A stretch of 35,845 bases of DNA from a virus: positions 21,178 to 57,022 of the IMG/VR virus record IMGVR_UViG_3300000116_000021. The stretch is one strand, 5' to 3'. Below the pieces are notes generated by a model. It was not told where the DNA came from, ran no database searches, and saw nothing but the letters and a program-made list of their open reading frames with translations. Positions 8,331 to 17,021 of this stretch are shown here, in pieces (within the stretch, counting starts at the first letter, position 1; every line of letters begins with the position of its first letter). The translations under genes were made by a program, and so were the position numbers.

Positions 8331-9074
8331 CTACCAAGGACCACCAGTCGCAGGGTCTTGTGCAATACCGACAGCAGTATTAATCTCTGACAGTTTTTCA
8401 GTATTTTCTTGAAGTTGCCTTTCCAATCCCCATACTTGTAACTCATAGTCACCTTTCATGCTCTGAGTGATGGTCGCAAGAGTTTCTTCCCCTTGAACAT
8501 TAGACCAACCAGTATTATAATCTGATACTAGAGTACCCAAACTAGCAGAGTATCCAAAGACCTTACCAATTTCAGATCCACCATGTTGAGTTAATTTAGT
8601 ACTAACACCACTTCCAACATTTGATGAAGTCAAAGTATTGTATGACCCACCAATAAATGGGTAATCAGATCCAACATCACCACCAGAAATTTTGGGATAG
8701 TCGTAAATTTGGGCAATATCTCTTTTAATTATTCCATACGCAATATTAGCTGTACCAACACCAGCAACACCTAATGAAACACCTGTTGTAATAGCAACTC
8801 CTGTAACAGCATTACCATATACACTAGTTACAGAAGATAAAGTTGTTCCATATGATGCGGAAGACAATCCAGTATTGCCACCAGCAGATTGAATAGATGT
8901 TTTTATAGTATTAATGCCATCTAAAGATGATACTATTGATGTCGATTGAGTTCTAGCAGGCCCCATAAAAGCATCTCGAAGAGAAGTAGCAACTCCAATT
9001 CTCTTTGGCAACCTCTCCTGCTGCAATTCGTACATTGCCTTATCGGCAAGCAATCTGTCGTTTACAACTCCCAT
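8331..9074 (-). CDS. Putative virion structural protein (247 aa)
   Basis: The N-terminus MGVVNDRLLADKAMYELQQE is a helical, charged segment followed by LPKRIGVATSLRDAFMG. The middle (about 45-190) is rich in Gly, Ser, Thr and Val, as in phage fibre or tail proteins. The C-terminus is a helix (KGDYELQVWGLERQLQENTE) ending in PATGGPW. No signal peptide and no enzyme motif are seen. It sits with fibre-like genes and has a late promoter motif, so a virion role is inferred, not shown. Start ATG 9074 lacks an obvious Shine-Dalgarno. Confidence 0.65.
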   Translation of the reverse strand: MGVVNDRLLADKAMYELQQERLPKRIGVATSLRDAFMGPARTQSTSIVSSLDGINTIKTSIQSAGGNTGLSSASYGTTLSSVTSVYGNAVTGVAITTGVSLGVAGVGTANIAYGIIKRDIAQIYDYPKISGGDVGSDYPFIGGSYNTLTSSNVGSGVSTKLTQHGGSEIGKVFGYSASLGTLVSDYNTGWSNVQGEETLATITQSMKGDYELQVWGLERQLQENTEKLSEINTAVGIAQDPATGGPW

Positions 9075-9097
9075 AAATTATATAAGGCGTTTGATTC

Positions 9098-9105
9098 TAT
9101 TTATT
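9098..9105 (-). promoter_or_regulatory. Late promoter motif AATAAATA
   Basis: Minus-strand AATAAATA, 24-31 bases before the ATG of the 247-residue gene. It lies directly before the likely start codon of the divergent glycosyltransferase-like gene, so the two 5' regions overlap. Confidence 0.55.
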
Positions 9106-9891
9106 GTGAAGGTTGCACTGCTAATGACGGGATATATGAGAAATTGGGAACAACACCTCCCAAATATCAAATGCAACATCATTGATAAGTATTCTGCAGA
9201 CGTTTATATCTCATCATACAACTATTCAGAATTATATATGGGTTCTGGTGTAGTTAATGTAGATACTGATAGTCTGATAAGAGAATATCAACCAAAAAAC
9301 TATCTATTCAGAAATAAAGAAACTCTACCTGAATTTGAATTTAAATCAGATGGTTTAGAGATGAATGGTAGAGATTGGTCATATAGGATATTGAAGCAAT
9401 GGTACTGCATATATTTGAGTCTGTCTCTATTTGACCCAGAAGATTATGACATAGTGATCAAATGTAGAAGTGATTTCTCAACAAAGAACTTCAATATTAA
9501 AGATGGAGATATAGTTATACCTGCATGGAAGGTCCATCCTGGTCCATGCGAACCAGAAGACTCATATGTTGATTACTTCGCTCATGGCAAAGGTTACTGG
9601 ATGAAGCAATACTTCAAATTTTATGAGAAAATAAAAGAGATGCATGACAATGATTGGGGAGATGTCTCTTTAGGAGAGACCCTAATCAAGTCATACATCG
9701 ACAGATATATTGGAAAGGACCATATCAAGTTTGATTATGATATAGATTGGATGCTCAGGAATGAAATGTGGGCATCAGATTATAGGAGATTGTTTGAGAT
9801 TGGGGATCCTGATAAACTACTCAAAGTTCCAGCCACTGAGAAGGATGCGTTGATCCTTGATGATAGTCTGGATTCTGTGGGTTCAAAGTAA
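9106..9891 (+). CDS. Glycosyltransferase-like protein
   Basis: About 261 residues. The N-terminus (V/M-KVALLMTGYMRNWEQHLPN) is the Rossmann-like beta strand and turn of a family of small sugar-transferase-like proteins found in phages, giant viruses and marine bacteria. Next come DVYISSYNYSE and YDIVIKCRSDF, which resemble the first beta-alpha units and the metal/nucleotide-binding region; no clean DxD motif is seen, so activity is inferred. GTG 9106 places the start at the family position; a TTG at 9091 is an alternative. It lies on the strand opposite to all its neighbours and its last 71 bases overlap the 3' end of the convergent oxygenase gene. It may modify virion, DNA or host glycans. 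Confidence 0.55.
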   Translation: MKVALLMTGYMRNWEQHLPNIKCNIIDKYSADVYISSYNYSELYMGSGVVNVDTDSLIREYQPKNYLFRNKETLPEFEFKSDGLEMNGRDWSYRILKQWYCIYLSLSLFDPEDYDIVIKCRSDFSTKNFNIKDGDIVIPAWKVHPGPCEPEDSYVDYFAHGKGYWMKQYFKFYEKIKEMHDNDWGDVSLGETLIKSYIDRYIGKDHIKFDYDIDWMLRNEMWASDYRRLFEIGDPDKLLKVPATEKDALILDDSLDSVGSK

Positions 9892-10495
9892 CCCTAATAT
9901 CACCAGGAATCACTAACCGCTCTTCTTTTCTCTCAGAGATCTTTTGAGTAAAATGCCCAATCTTACTTGGAAAAATTACAACACTTCCTTCAATAGGTGT
10001 AATACCATAAACATTGCAGTTATACTTGTTATATTCAGTAATTAGATTTTTCTTAATTGACTCAGTAAACATATCTCCAACACATTCATTGGGATTTTTT
10101 TCTTGAGCAATGCAAAACCTATCGGATGTCTCTCCACTATTTACATAGTAAACAAAACTCAAATCAGATGCATTGTGATTATGAGGTTTAACTGAAGGTG
10201 TGGCATCATCCTTATGATACCCAACCCAGGATTTAATGATGTGATAGTCTAACTTTGAATGATCAACTTTCAAATAATCAAAGTAATTATCTACATGAGA
10301 CCGAAGTTCTTCAAAAAACGGTTTGCATGATACTTTTTGATGTGCAAAAATTCTTCCAGAATATTCTGGACTTTCATTTTGATATCCGTCAAACCAATAA
10401 TCACGAAGTTCATCAATATGATTTTTGATTTCTTCATGACACTCTACCATTCCCTGGTACACAATCGTAGGGAATGCTTCATGTACTCGATGCAT
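9821..10495 (-). CDS. 2-oxoglutarate/Fe(II) oxygenase-like protein
   Basis: A 224-residue protein resembling the phage 2OG-Fe(II) oxygenase group (2OG-Fe_Oxy_5 type): PHNHNASDLSFVYYV supplies candidate iron ligands H105 and H107 (or D111), EGSVVIFPSKIGHFTQ gives the distal histidine H181, and basic residues near 189-193 could bind 2-oxoglutarate. These enzymes hydroxylate proteins or small molecules; the substrate is unknown. Its start shares one base with the stop of the upstream fibre-like gene (TGATG), so it is translationally coupled to it. The 3' end overlaps the convergent glycosyltransferase-like gene by 71 bases. Confidence 0.75.
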   Translation of the reverse strand: MHRVHEAFPTIVYQGMVECHEEIKNHIDELRDYWFDGYQNESPEYSGRIFAHQKVSCKPFFEELRSHVDNYFDYLKVDHSKLDYHIIKSWVGYHKDDATPSVKPHNHNASDLSFVYYVNSGETSDRFCIAQEKNPNECVGDMFTESIKKNLITEYNKYNCNVYGITPIEGSVVIFPSKIGHFTQKISERKEERLVIPGDIRVTLNPQNPDYHQGSTHPSQWLEL

Positions 10496-11142
10496 CAGAT
10501 ACCATTAATATTATATTCTCTATTATCTCCTGGATAGTCCTCTGGTGTCAAGCCCTCATACTCAGGAATGTTTTTGGAGGTATCCTTACGTTCACCAAAT
10601 ACAACATAATCACAATTAATACCAGTTCCTGCATTATTTTTAATAATAATTTTATTTCCCCACTCAATTTTATAAACAAATAGTTCTTGCCAATGTCCAT
10701 TGGGAGTTAGATTAACAGATATATTATCCATATCAACCAAATCCTTCCAATAATAAGGAAGTTCAATATAAGATTGATTGACTAATTTACCTTTAAGATA
10801 TACATCTGCAGTTGGTCCCTCAAGAGTAATATACCTAAGACGATGATTTTCTTTAGATGGGTGCTTAATGTCAAATGATTTTTTAGCATCCCAAATTGCA
10901 GATTTTGCATTTAGAGAGGATACTGCGGAACTTACAATATCTGATGCCTGAACAATGGCATCTGCCTTAATATTACCACATAATACATTGTAATGAATCC
11001 AAGGCGTACATGCCTCAACAGGATAATTTGGATCACCAGTTGTTGCTTTTAACAAATAGTCATATTTGCTTGAAAAGGGTCCAGTAATTCCCTCATCTGC
11101 ACATCCCGTGGTATTACTTGCCTGTGGAATAAATTCTGCCAT
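10495..11142 (-). CDS. Fibre/baseplate-associated structural protein A
   Basis: 215 residues. The C-terminal 130 or so (KKSFDIKHPSKENHRLRYIT, EGPTADVYLKGKL, PEYEGLTPEDYPGDN) are clearly paralogous to the next upstream gene product; this module recurs in cyanophage fibre and baseplate proteins. The N-terminal 85 residues are not shared and contain cysteines and prolines. No enzyme motifs are visible. Start ATG 11142 has a good Shine-Dalgarno (AGAGGT). It is part of a minus-strand series of structural genes leading to the 2OG oxygenase, with which it overlaps by one base. Confidence 0.7.
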   Translation of the reverse strand: MAEFIPQASNTTGCADEGITGPFSSKYDYLLKATTGDPNYPVEACTPWIHYNVLCGNIKADAIVQASDIVSSAVSSLNAKSAIWDAKKSFDIKHPSKENHRLRYITLEGPTADVYLKGKLVNQSYIELPYYWKDLVDMDNISVNLTPNGHWQELFVYKIEWGNKIIIKNNAGTGINCDYVVFGERKDTSKNIPEYEGLTPEDYPGDNREYNINGI

Positions 11143-11144
11143 AA

Positions 11145-11915
11145 TTACCTCTTAGTATCATAATGATATCCAGATACCGAATACTCATCGTTATTACCTG
11201 GATAGTCTGCTGGGGTTGTACCCTCATATTCTGGAATTAGTTTCTCACCATCTACTCGCTCACCATAAACATGATAATGGCAGTTAATAGGTCTAGAAGA
11301 GTGAAGAAAAACTTTATTGTCTTCAATTTTATGAACTATAATATCTTGATGACTTCCAACTGGAGTAATAGATACTGTAATTGAATCGGGATCTACCAAT
11401 TCTCCCCAATATTCTGGAAGGTCAATTACACTATCATTCTTCAATTTACCTCTTATGTATACGTCATTTGTTGGTCCTTCGGGACAAGTGTGACGCAATC
11501 TCCAACCTTCCTTTGTTGGATGAGGAATATCAAAGTTCTTTTTAGCAGATAGGATATGTCCACCACAGCGAGACATAACTTCTCCCTGAGCGATGATATT
11601 CATTCCAGCATTAATGCTAGAGTTAGTATCAATAACACCCAAAAATGCTGCTGGTCCCGTGACAGCGAGTGAATATGGATTATTAACCCCAGTACACAAA
11701 GAACCAGGAATAATTGGCGGAATCATCATGTCACCATTCTGACATGGACCAATCATTACAGTCGCTGTTAAGAATGGTGGAAGAGCACCAAAAATAGATG
11801 GACCCTCCATAAATGAACCACCTCTAATCTGTAGAGGACCCTTGCCCAACACAAGACTAGGATCACCCTGACCGACATACAAAGTCTTTTTAACTTCTAA
11901 ATCTGGTACTTTCAC
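11145..11915 (-). CDS. Fibre/baseplate-associated structural protein B
   Basis: 256 residues. The N-terminus begins MKVPDLEVKKTLYVGQGDPS and continues with a Gly-rich, hydrophobic stretch. The C-terminus shares with protein A the modules KKNFDIPHPTKEGWRLRH, CPEGPTNDVYIRGKL and IPEYEGTTPADYPGNNDEY. The start is a GTG that overlaps the TAG stop of the upstream gene; a Shine-Dalgarno GGAGGA 8-9 bases before it supports this codon. The next gene begins after 2 bases. A duplication of one fibre/adhesion domain with divergent N-termini is inferred. Confidence 0.7.
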   Translation of the reverse strand: MKVPDLEVKKTLYVGQGDPSLVLGKGPLQIRGGSFMEGPSIFGALPPFLTATVMIGPCQNGDMMIPPIIPGSLCTGVNNPYSLAVTGPAAFLGVIDTNSSINAGMNIIAQGEVMSRCGGHILSAKKNFDIPHPTKEGWRLRHTCPEGPTNDVYIRGKLKNDSVIDLPEYWGELVDPDSITVSITPVGSHQDIIVHKIEDNKVFLHSSRPINCHYHVYGERVDGEKLIPEYEGTTPADYPGNNDEYSVSGYHYDTKR

Positions 11916-12502
11916 TAAATAAATCCTCCAATTCTTTGTTGTGTTTCAAATAATGATACTCCTTTTGATGGTTTAATAGTTGTTGCAGAGTCAACACAGT
12001 CAATCATTCCACCATAAAAATTCATTGCAGCACTTCCTACTATTTCACAAGTTCCAGACGATAAAAATTTAGCAACAGCATCACCATTAACCTCAATATT
12101 TTTGCCACGAATAGTAATTTTTTCGTTAGCATCAATATTGACATTTCCACTAGTGTTTCCGTCACCTGTTGCCTTTATATCAACATTTCTACCTTCAATC
12201 CTAATTCTACCACCAGGTGCTCTAAGAATCAAGTCTCCATTAGAAGCATTAACAATAAAAGATGTTGAATCAACTGGTTTTTCTCCACAATGAATTTGAT
12301 AAACACCAGGACATCTGTTTATTGTACCCCCCTTCATTTTACCAGAAGACATGAACATTGTATAGTGCTCAGACGCTTGCGCCGCTTCTCCATTACGAAT
12401 CAATACTCCAGCATATGTACTATTTGGACTTATATGACCAAATTTTATATGACCATAGTCATTTCCCAATTCTATGGGATTATGGATTCTTGGTTTTGCC
12501 AT
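11915..12502 (-). CDS. Beta-helix spike-like baseplate protein
   Basis: 195 residues. The segment from about residue 80 to 170 alternates short strands with repeated V/I-x-I/L patterns (SFIVNASNGDLILRAPGGRI, NVNIDANEKITIRGKNIEVN), the signature of the triangular beta-helix found in the T4 gp5 C-terminus and VgrG spike proteins. N-terminal residues (HNPIELGNDYGHIKFGHISP) form a separate cap-like part. It follows the OB-fold gp5-like gene with an 18-base gap and has AGG 7 bases before the ATG. The likely role is a spike or spike-associated baseplate component; the similarity is structural and judged by eye. Confidence 0.6.
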   Translation of the reverse strand: MAKPRIHNPIELGNDYGHIKFGHISPNSTYAGVLIRNGEAAQASEHYTMFMSSGKMKGGTINRCPGVYQIHCGEKPVDSTSFIVNASNGDLILRAPGGRIRIEGRNVDIKATGDGNTSGNVNIDANEKITIRGKNIEVNGDAVAKFLSSGTCEIVGSAAMNFYGGMIDCVDSATTIKPSKGVSLFETQQRIGGFI

Positions 12503-12520
12503 GATTACCTATGGATAATA

Positions 12521-15181
12521 TTATCCACCGCTTGATGGTGGAGATGGTGGTGGTGCAGGAGCATTATAAGTTGGCAAAGGTACTGTGGATGAAGTAGATG
12601 AAGTAGATCCCGTTTGTACTAATTTACTATTAATCCACTCAAATCTAGAGTCAGAATACCGTAAACTTTCAGAAGCTGATTCATAAATGTATGGATGTGG
12701 TCTACCATTGTATTGTTCATGACTTGCACCGACCATTTTACGTGATTTATGAATATGGAATGGACCATAATATGGTTTTCCATTTACAAATCCAACAAAT
12801 CCTTCATTATCAATATTACCAACACAATCAACCACCGAAATAACACTTTGCAGAAGATCATTTGGATTTTGAAGACCTTCAAGATCATCACCTATTCGGT
12901 CTATACAAAGAACTGGATTTAACAAAGCATTATAACCAGTCTCAGATTCAATGTATATTTCTGGTCTTTCAATATATCCTCTTCCAGCCTTAAGAATTTC
13001 TATTGATTCCAGAACCCCAAACGGTCCAAATTTGGGAATAACTTCGGCTCCATTGCTTGGTTTAATTACAATCTTATCAGTAGAAGAATAATTTAATCCC
13101 GCATCCTCAATATCAATATTACAAAGATATAATATTATTGGATAACTTCCAACATCAAGAGAAGGAAAAGAATCTATATTTGTTTCTCCATTTATACCTG
13201 TTCCAGGAATTCTAGTAATACCTCTTCTATCAGCAATTTTATCTCCTATATCATCACCAATTCCAATATCCCCTATACCACCATCAATATTCGGTTTACC
13301 AGCCGCTCCACCAGGAGGTGTTCCTGGAGTTGGGGTAACTGGTAAGAATACACCAAAAATAATTCTATCATCAGAGCGTATAATTTCATCATCTTCAGAA
13401 CCATCAGAAATAATTTCATCATTCTGAACCTCTGGTGGATATTTTCTCCATCTACCATCGGGTGATCTAACTACAGTCCAATCTTTTGGTGCCCAAACTC
13501 TGCCATCACCACCTAAATCACCGTTAAAATTCGGAATATATCCAGATCCAGGATCCTCAACAATAACTTGTGAGACACTTAGTGTTGGTTCAAGAGTAGA
13601 TGGATTAATACCACCATCAGATTTCATAACAACCCTAAATCTTGAACCCCCACCTTTACCACAACTATCAGAAACATCAATAGATGGCACCTTCGTATAT
13701 CCAAGACCAGAAGAAATTAAATCAATACCAAGAATATCACCAGCAGCACTTACAATTGCATTGCCTCTAGCGCCTGATCCACCGCCGCCCCAAAACGATA
13801 CTTGTGGAGGACCACAAAACAATGGTCCAATATTACATTTGTTAGCAGAATTTACAGCATCACTTAGTATGTCACCAAAATCGATATTTGCAATATTATC
13901 AATATCAACAAGATTTGCAGCATTTGCAGCCAATCCCTTTGCTTGATCAATAATACTACCAATATCAAAAGATACTGGTGGTTTTCCTCCTTCAAAAATA
14001 CTCCATTCTTTAGTTTCTGGACATTCTTGGTCTTCTTCACAGGCAAGAAAACCTGCAATTTGACCCAAAATTCCCAGAATTCCATTTACAAGACTAAATG
14101 CTCCCCCAATAAGTGCTGATAATTTAGATAGAATGGAATCAATAGCACCACTTAATGCTCCCAAAGTGCTACCAAGAAGAGATCCAACAAAGTTCTGAAC
14201 GGCACATGCTGGCACATTAATATAACGATCCAACATTCCAGTTAAAAATTTGCCAACTAATCCCTTAAGATTAGACATCATTTTATTGAAAAGACAAACA
14301 ATTAATTCAATTATGGCATCTTTTGCAACTTTTGCCTTATCTCTATCTGATGGATTAACTAATTCAATTAATTTTTTAGTTTGTTTGTTTATCTCCTCCT
14401 CAACAAACTTACGAATATTTTTAAATAAATCTTTTAGACCTTGAGCAACAAAACTACTTGCCTTTTCTACTTGTTCTTTGATCCAAGCTTGCTTCTCAGA
14501 AATCCACCCCTGAGCAGCATCTTGCCAACTGTTAAGTTGATTTGTTGCTCTCTCAATTTTTTGAATTAATTCCTGCATAGACTTCTGAATAGAAGTCATT
14601 GGAACTTTTTCACAATCAGATGGTGATGCTAAGGGGAATGGAGGTTCCTGCATCATAGTGACATCCGACACAGATGCCATATTAGGATAGAATATACTCT
14701 CGTAAACTTTTCCTTGAACTATAGGAAGAGAATATCCAGCAACTCGATCAGTTGCAATAATGCCACTAAAAGGTAGAAGACCATTACTTTCTGGTTGTGT
14801 TCTTGGTAAAATAATTTGATCAACATTACCAAATGTTCCTATATGAAGCGGACCTTCTTTTTTAGATGGATTTTCCCAGATACCCCAAATAATTGAACCC
14901 TGAGTTATTGCTGGCGTCAATCCAGTAGTCTTATGACCAGATCCAGTACTACCACAATTTATCGATATCCAAGGCAACTGTTCATCAGACAATTCATTCT
15001 TGTCTGGGGGATGAACTCCCTGTATTCTACACTTTACTCTGTAACCCCAATTTTTTAATTCACTAGGACCATTCACAATCTCTTGATCTCGTTCCCAAGA
15101 TTGTCTTGGAGCAACTACACCCTGCCAATAATTAGAAGGACTTCCGTTGTCAAATAGGCTGCCAAAGTTAGATGAACTCAT
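12521..15181 (-). CDS. 5: gp5-like baseplate hub protein with N-terminal OB fold
   Basis: 886 residues. Residues about 17-135 (NYWQGVVAPRQSWERDQ, RVKCRIQGVHPPDKN, LPWISINCGSTG) are an OB-fold as in T4 gp5, the hub/spike base. Then come a charged coiled-coil region (200-290), hydrophobic Gly/Ala helices (about 310-385) and several G-x-G/N-Y motifs with following beta strands (SGLGYTKVPSIDV, PGSGYIPNFN, AGLNYSSTD, AGRGYIERPEIYI) also found in gp53. No lysozyme active site (E-D-T triad of T4 gp5) is seen. The C-terminus ends in a Pro/Ser-rich tail (APAPPPSPPSSGG). It is three to four genes downstream of the tape-measure-like genes and directly after cp12. The naming follows the OB fold and context. 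Confidence 0.7.
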   Translation of the reverse strand: MSSSNFGSLFDNGSPSNYWQGVVAPRQSWERDQEIVNGPSELKNWGYRVKCRIQGVHPPDKNELSDEQLPWISINCGSTGSGHKTTGLTPAITQGSIIWGIWENPSKKEGPLHIGTFGNVDQIILPRTQPESNGLLPFSGIIATDRVAGYSLPIVQGKVYESIFYPNMASVSDVTMMQEPPFPLASPSDCEKVPMTSIQKSMQELIQKIERATNQLNSWQDAAQGWISEKQAWIKEQVEKASSFVAQGLKDLFKNIRKFVEEEINKQTKKLIELVNPSDRDKAKVAKDAIIELIVCLFNKMMSNLKGLVGKFLTGMLDRYINVPACAVQNFVGSLLGSTLGALSGAIDSILSKLSALIGGAFSLVNGILGILGQIAGFLACEEDQECPETKEWSIFEGGKPPVSFDIGSIIDQAKGLAANAANLVDIDNIANIDFGDILSDAVNSANKCNIGPLFCGPPQVSFWGGGGSGARGNAIVSAAGDILGIDLISSGLGYTKVPSIDVSDSCGKGGGSRFRVVMKSDGGINPSTLEPTLSVSQVIVEDPGSGYIPNFNGDLGGDGRVWAPKDWTVVRSPDGRWRKYPPEVQNDEIISDGSEDDEIIRSDDRIIFGVFLPVTPTPGTPPGGAAGKPNIDGGIGDIGIGDDIGDKIADRRGITRIPGTGINGETNIDSFPSLDVGSYPIILYLCNIDIEDAGLNYSSTDKIVIKPSNGAEVIPKFGPFGVLESIEILKAGRGYIERPEIYIESETGYNALLNPVLCIDRIGDDLEGLQNPNDLLQSVISVVDCVGNIDNEGFVGFVNGKPYYGPFHIHKSRKMVGASHEQYNGRPHPYIYESASESLRYSDSRFEWINSKLVQTGSTSSTSSTVPLPTYNAPAPPPSPPSSGG

Positions 15182-15185
15182 ATAA

Positions 15186-15413
15186 TTAATCTTCGTAAAC
15201 TAAACACTCAGGTTTAGATGGATTAGCATCACAATATAGTTCTAGCGGTGATGGGTCATGATGATCACCTGCTTCAATCTCTTCCTTATGATGTTCTACA
15301 TATTTTTCCAATTCATGCAGTTCGCCTTCAATGTGACGACGTTGATTGGGGGAGATCATAGGATTGTCAAGAATTTCTTTGTCCTTGGTAATATGATCTT
15401 CGATGCTTTCCAT
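15186..15413 (-). CDS. cp12: CP12-like Calvin cycle regulator
   Basis: 75 residues. The C-terminus PLELYCDANPSKPECLVYED is the CP12 signature: two cysteines (C61, C70) flanking the NP-x-x-x-x-C loop and the final YED. In plants and cyanobacteria this region binds GAPDH and, with PRK, forms an inactive complex under oxidising conditions. The cyanobacterial N-terminal cysteine pair is missing and is replaced by an acidic/helical region (MESIEDHITKDKEILDNPMI), as in other phage CP12 proteins. Phage CP12 is thought to shut down carbon fixation so that reducing power goes to nucleotide synthesis. A perfect late motif TATAAATA lies 23-30 bases before the ATG, and the gene is inserted between two tail hub genes. 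Confidence 0.88.
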   Translation of the reverse strand: MESIEDHITKDKEILDNPMISPNQRRHIEGELHELEKYVEHHKEEIEAGDHHDPSPLELYCDANPSKPECLVYED

Positions 15414-15435
15414 ATTATTTAATCTACTTTAGTGT

Positions 15436-15443
15436 TATTTATA
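15436..15443 (-). promoter_or_regulatory. Perfect T4 late promoter TATAAATA before cp12
   Basis: Minus-strand TATAAATA, identical to the T4 late consensus, 23-30 bases before the cp12 ATG, in the 39-base gap after the hub protein's stop codon. It should drive cp12 and probably the downstream gp5-like and spike genes. Confidence 0.8.
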
Positions 15444-15452
15444 GTAGTTATA

Positions 15453-17021
15453 CTAGAAATCCAAATACTCATCTAGATTGAAGTTTTTTTCATTATCATC
15501 TAGATCAAAATTAGAATACTTAGTCCTATCAATTGTTTGAGAATCTTCAGATGGACCCAATCTTGACATCAAATCTTCTCCCCCCAAAGCATATCGTTCC
15601 ATATTAGAAGATGAAAATGGATTGACAGTACCAGTTCCAAACAATCCTCTTCCAGAATTTCCAGTTATACCTTTAGATTTAAGAGAGTCTGGTGCAGATT
15701 TAGATGCAATACTCTTATTTGGTTTTCTACCATAAGAATCTCTAACTAAATGCATTTTAGTCAAAATTGTTTTAGGTGTCAAGTGAGTACATACATCAGC
15801 AATAATATATAAACCACTCATCTCTTTATCAAGACCTGTCTGTTCTGATGATCCTTGTGCTGGAAAATCACAATGAACAATACTTCCTGCTCGGAGTGAA
15901 TAGTCTCCATAAACTGTAACATTTACATTAAGAGTAAATAATTTATTATATGTCATCGAAGATTGAAGTATCACATCTTCTAATATTAAATTAGAATCTC
16001 TTTGTTTCTCAAGTTGTTCAGCAATTCCTCCTCCTGGCAATTCCCCTGCAGAATCAGTTTTAGTAAATCTTTTTGATAAAAGAACACCATCGGTTTCAAA
16101 TTTATTTTTAAAATCTTCAGATAATACTGGATGTTCCAATCCACCATGCAGTTTTTGATCCTCACCAACAATCTCTTGCGATTTGGTATTAAAAATATGT
16201 GTATATGTATTAAACGTCTCAAGTTTTGATCCATATGCTCCTGTAGATAGATTTTTTTTAACATCTATCGTAGTATCAGAATCAAAAGACAAAATTTTAC
16301 CATCATACCCATTCGGGATTTCAACAGTAGAATTATAGATAAATGATTTATATCCTTGCTCATCATCAAAAAGAGAATCTATAGATCTAAAATTATATCC
16401 ATCATATGTTTCATATATCAGATATCCTGCACTATTCTTAGATGATTGTGAAACACCCTTAGTGGCTATTTCTGCTAATAATCTAAATGGTTTTTTACCC
16501 TGCCCAATAAAGTTAAATTTATTTGCAGTTGCATCTATTATAATATCCTTTTTAGTTTTTAATATATCCTTTAAAATAATTCCCGCAGATTGACTAATAT
16601 CCCCCTCAAAACTTCTATAGACCTCCGTAGATAAAAAATCATCAGCAATTAACTCTAGAGATACAAGATCTAAAGTATATATTATATTATTTGATGATGA
16701 TATGATATTGCGAATTTCTCCAATATATAACGCATTATCATCAGCAAATTTTAATTTATTTCCCAAATCATCTTCTACTGTTACATGAACTTTCTCAGAA
16801 CCAACTAATTTCAATCTCTGCAAAACAGCAATGGATTCTCCAGAACCATCATCATGACCAGTATCTACAATAACTATACTAAATCTAACAGAATTATCAA
16901 GAATACTCTCATAATATTCGCAAAGAACTACTCCAGCACTAACATCAACAGATTCTGATGAAGATTTAGAATATATTACAAATTTTGAAATATTCCCAGT
17001 CTGCTTTAGTTCAGTTTCCAT
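15453..17021 (-). CDS. Baseplate hub protein (gp27-like)
   Basis: 522 residues, placed between the M23/tape-measure-like gene and cp12/gp5. N-terminal beta-rich region (KFVIYSKSSSESVDVSAGVV, FSIVIVDTGHD), a middle segment with SAGIILKDILKTKKDI, and the C-terminal module LRAGSIVHCDFP ... SGLYIIADVCTHLTPKT, then MHLVRDSYGR, which is the last domain of tail hub proteins of the gp27/gpD type. The final 80 residues are polar and probably flexible. The ATG overlaps the upstream stop by one base (TAATG). Sequence identity to T4 gp27 is not evident; the assignment rests on the C-terminal motif and position. Confidence 0.6.
   Translation of the reverse strand: METELKQTGNISKFVIYSKSSSESVDVSAGVVLCEYYESILDNSVRFSIVIVDTGHDDGSGESIAVLQRLKLVGSEKVHVTVEDDLGNKLKFADDNALYIGEIRNIISSSNNIIYTLDLVSLELIADDFLSTEVYRSFEGDISQSAGIILKDILKTKKDIIIDATANKFNFIGQGKKPFRLLAEIATKGVSQSSKNSAGYLIYETYDGYNFRSIDSLFDDEQGYKSFIYNSTVEIPNGYDGKILSFDSDTTIDVKKNLSTGAYGSKLETFNTYTHIFNTKSQEIVGEDQKLHGGLEHPVLSEDFKNKFETDGVLLSKRFTKTDSAGELPGGGIAEQLEKQRDSNLILEDVILQSSMTYNKLFTLNVNVTVYGDYSLRAGSIVHCDFPAQGSSEQTGLDKEMSGLYIIADVCTHLTPKTILTKMHLVRDSYGRKPNKSIASKSAPDSLKSKGITGNSGRGLFGTGTVNPFSSSNMERYALGGEDLMSRLGPSEDSQTIDRTKYSNFDLDDNEKNFNLDEYLDF

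Noticed and set aside
11915-11921. CTAAATA late motif on the plus strand
   Set aside because: No plus-strand gene follows; it lies at a gene junction read from the other strand.
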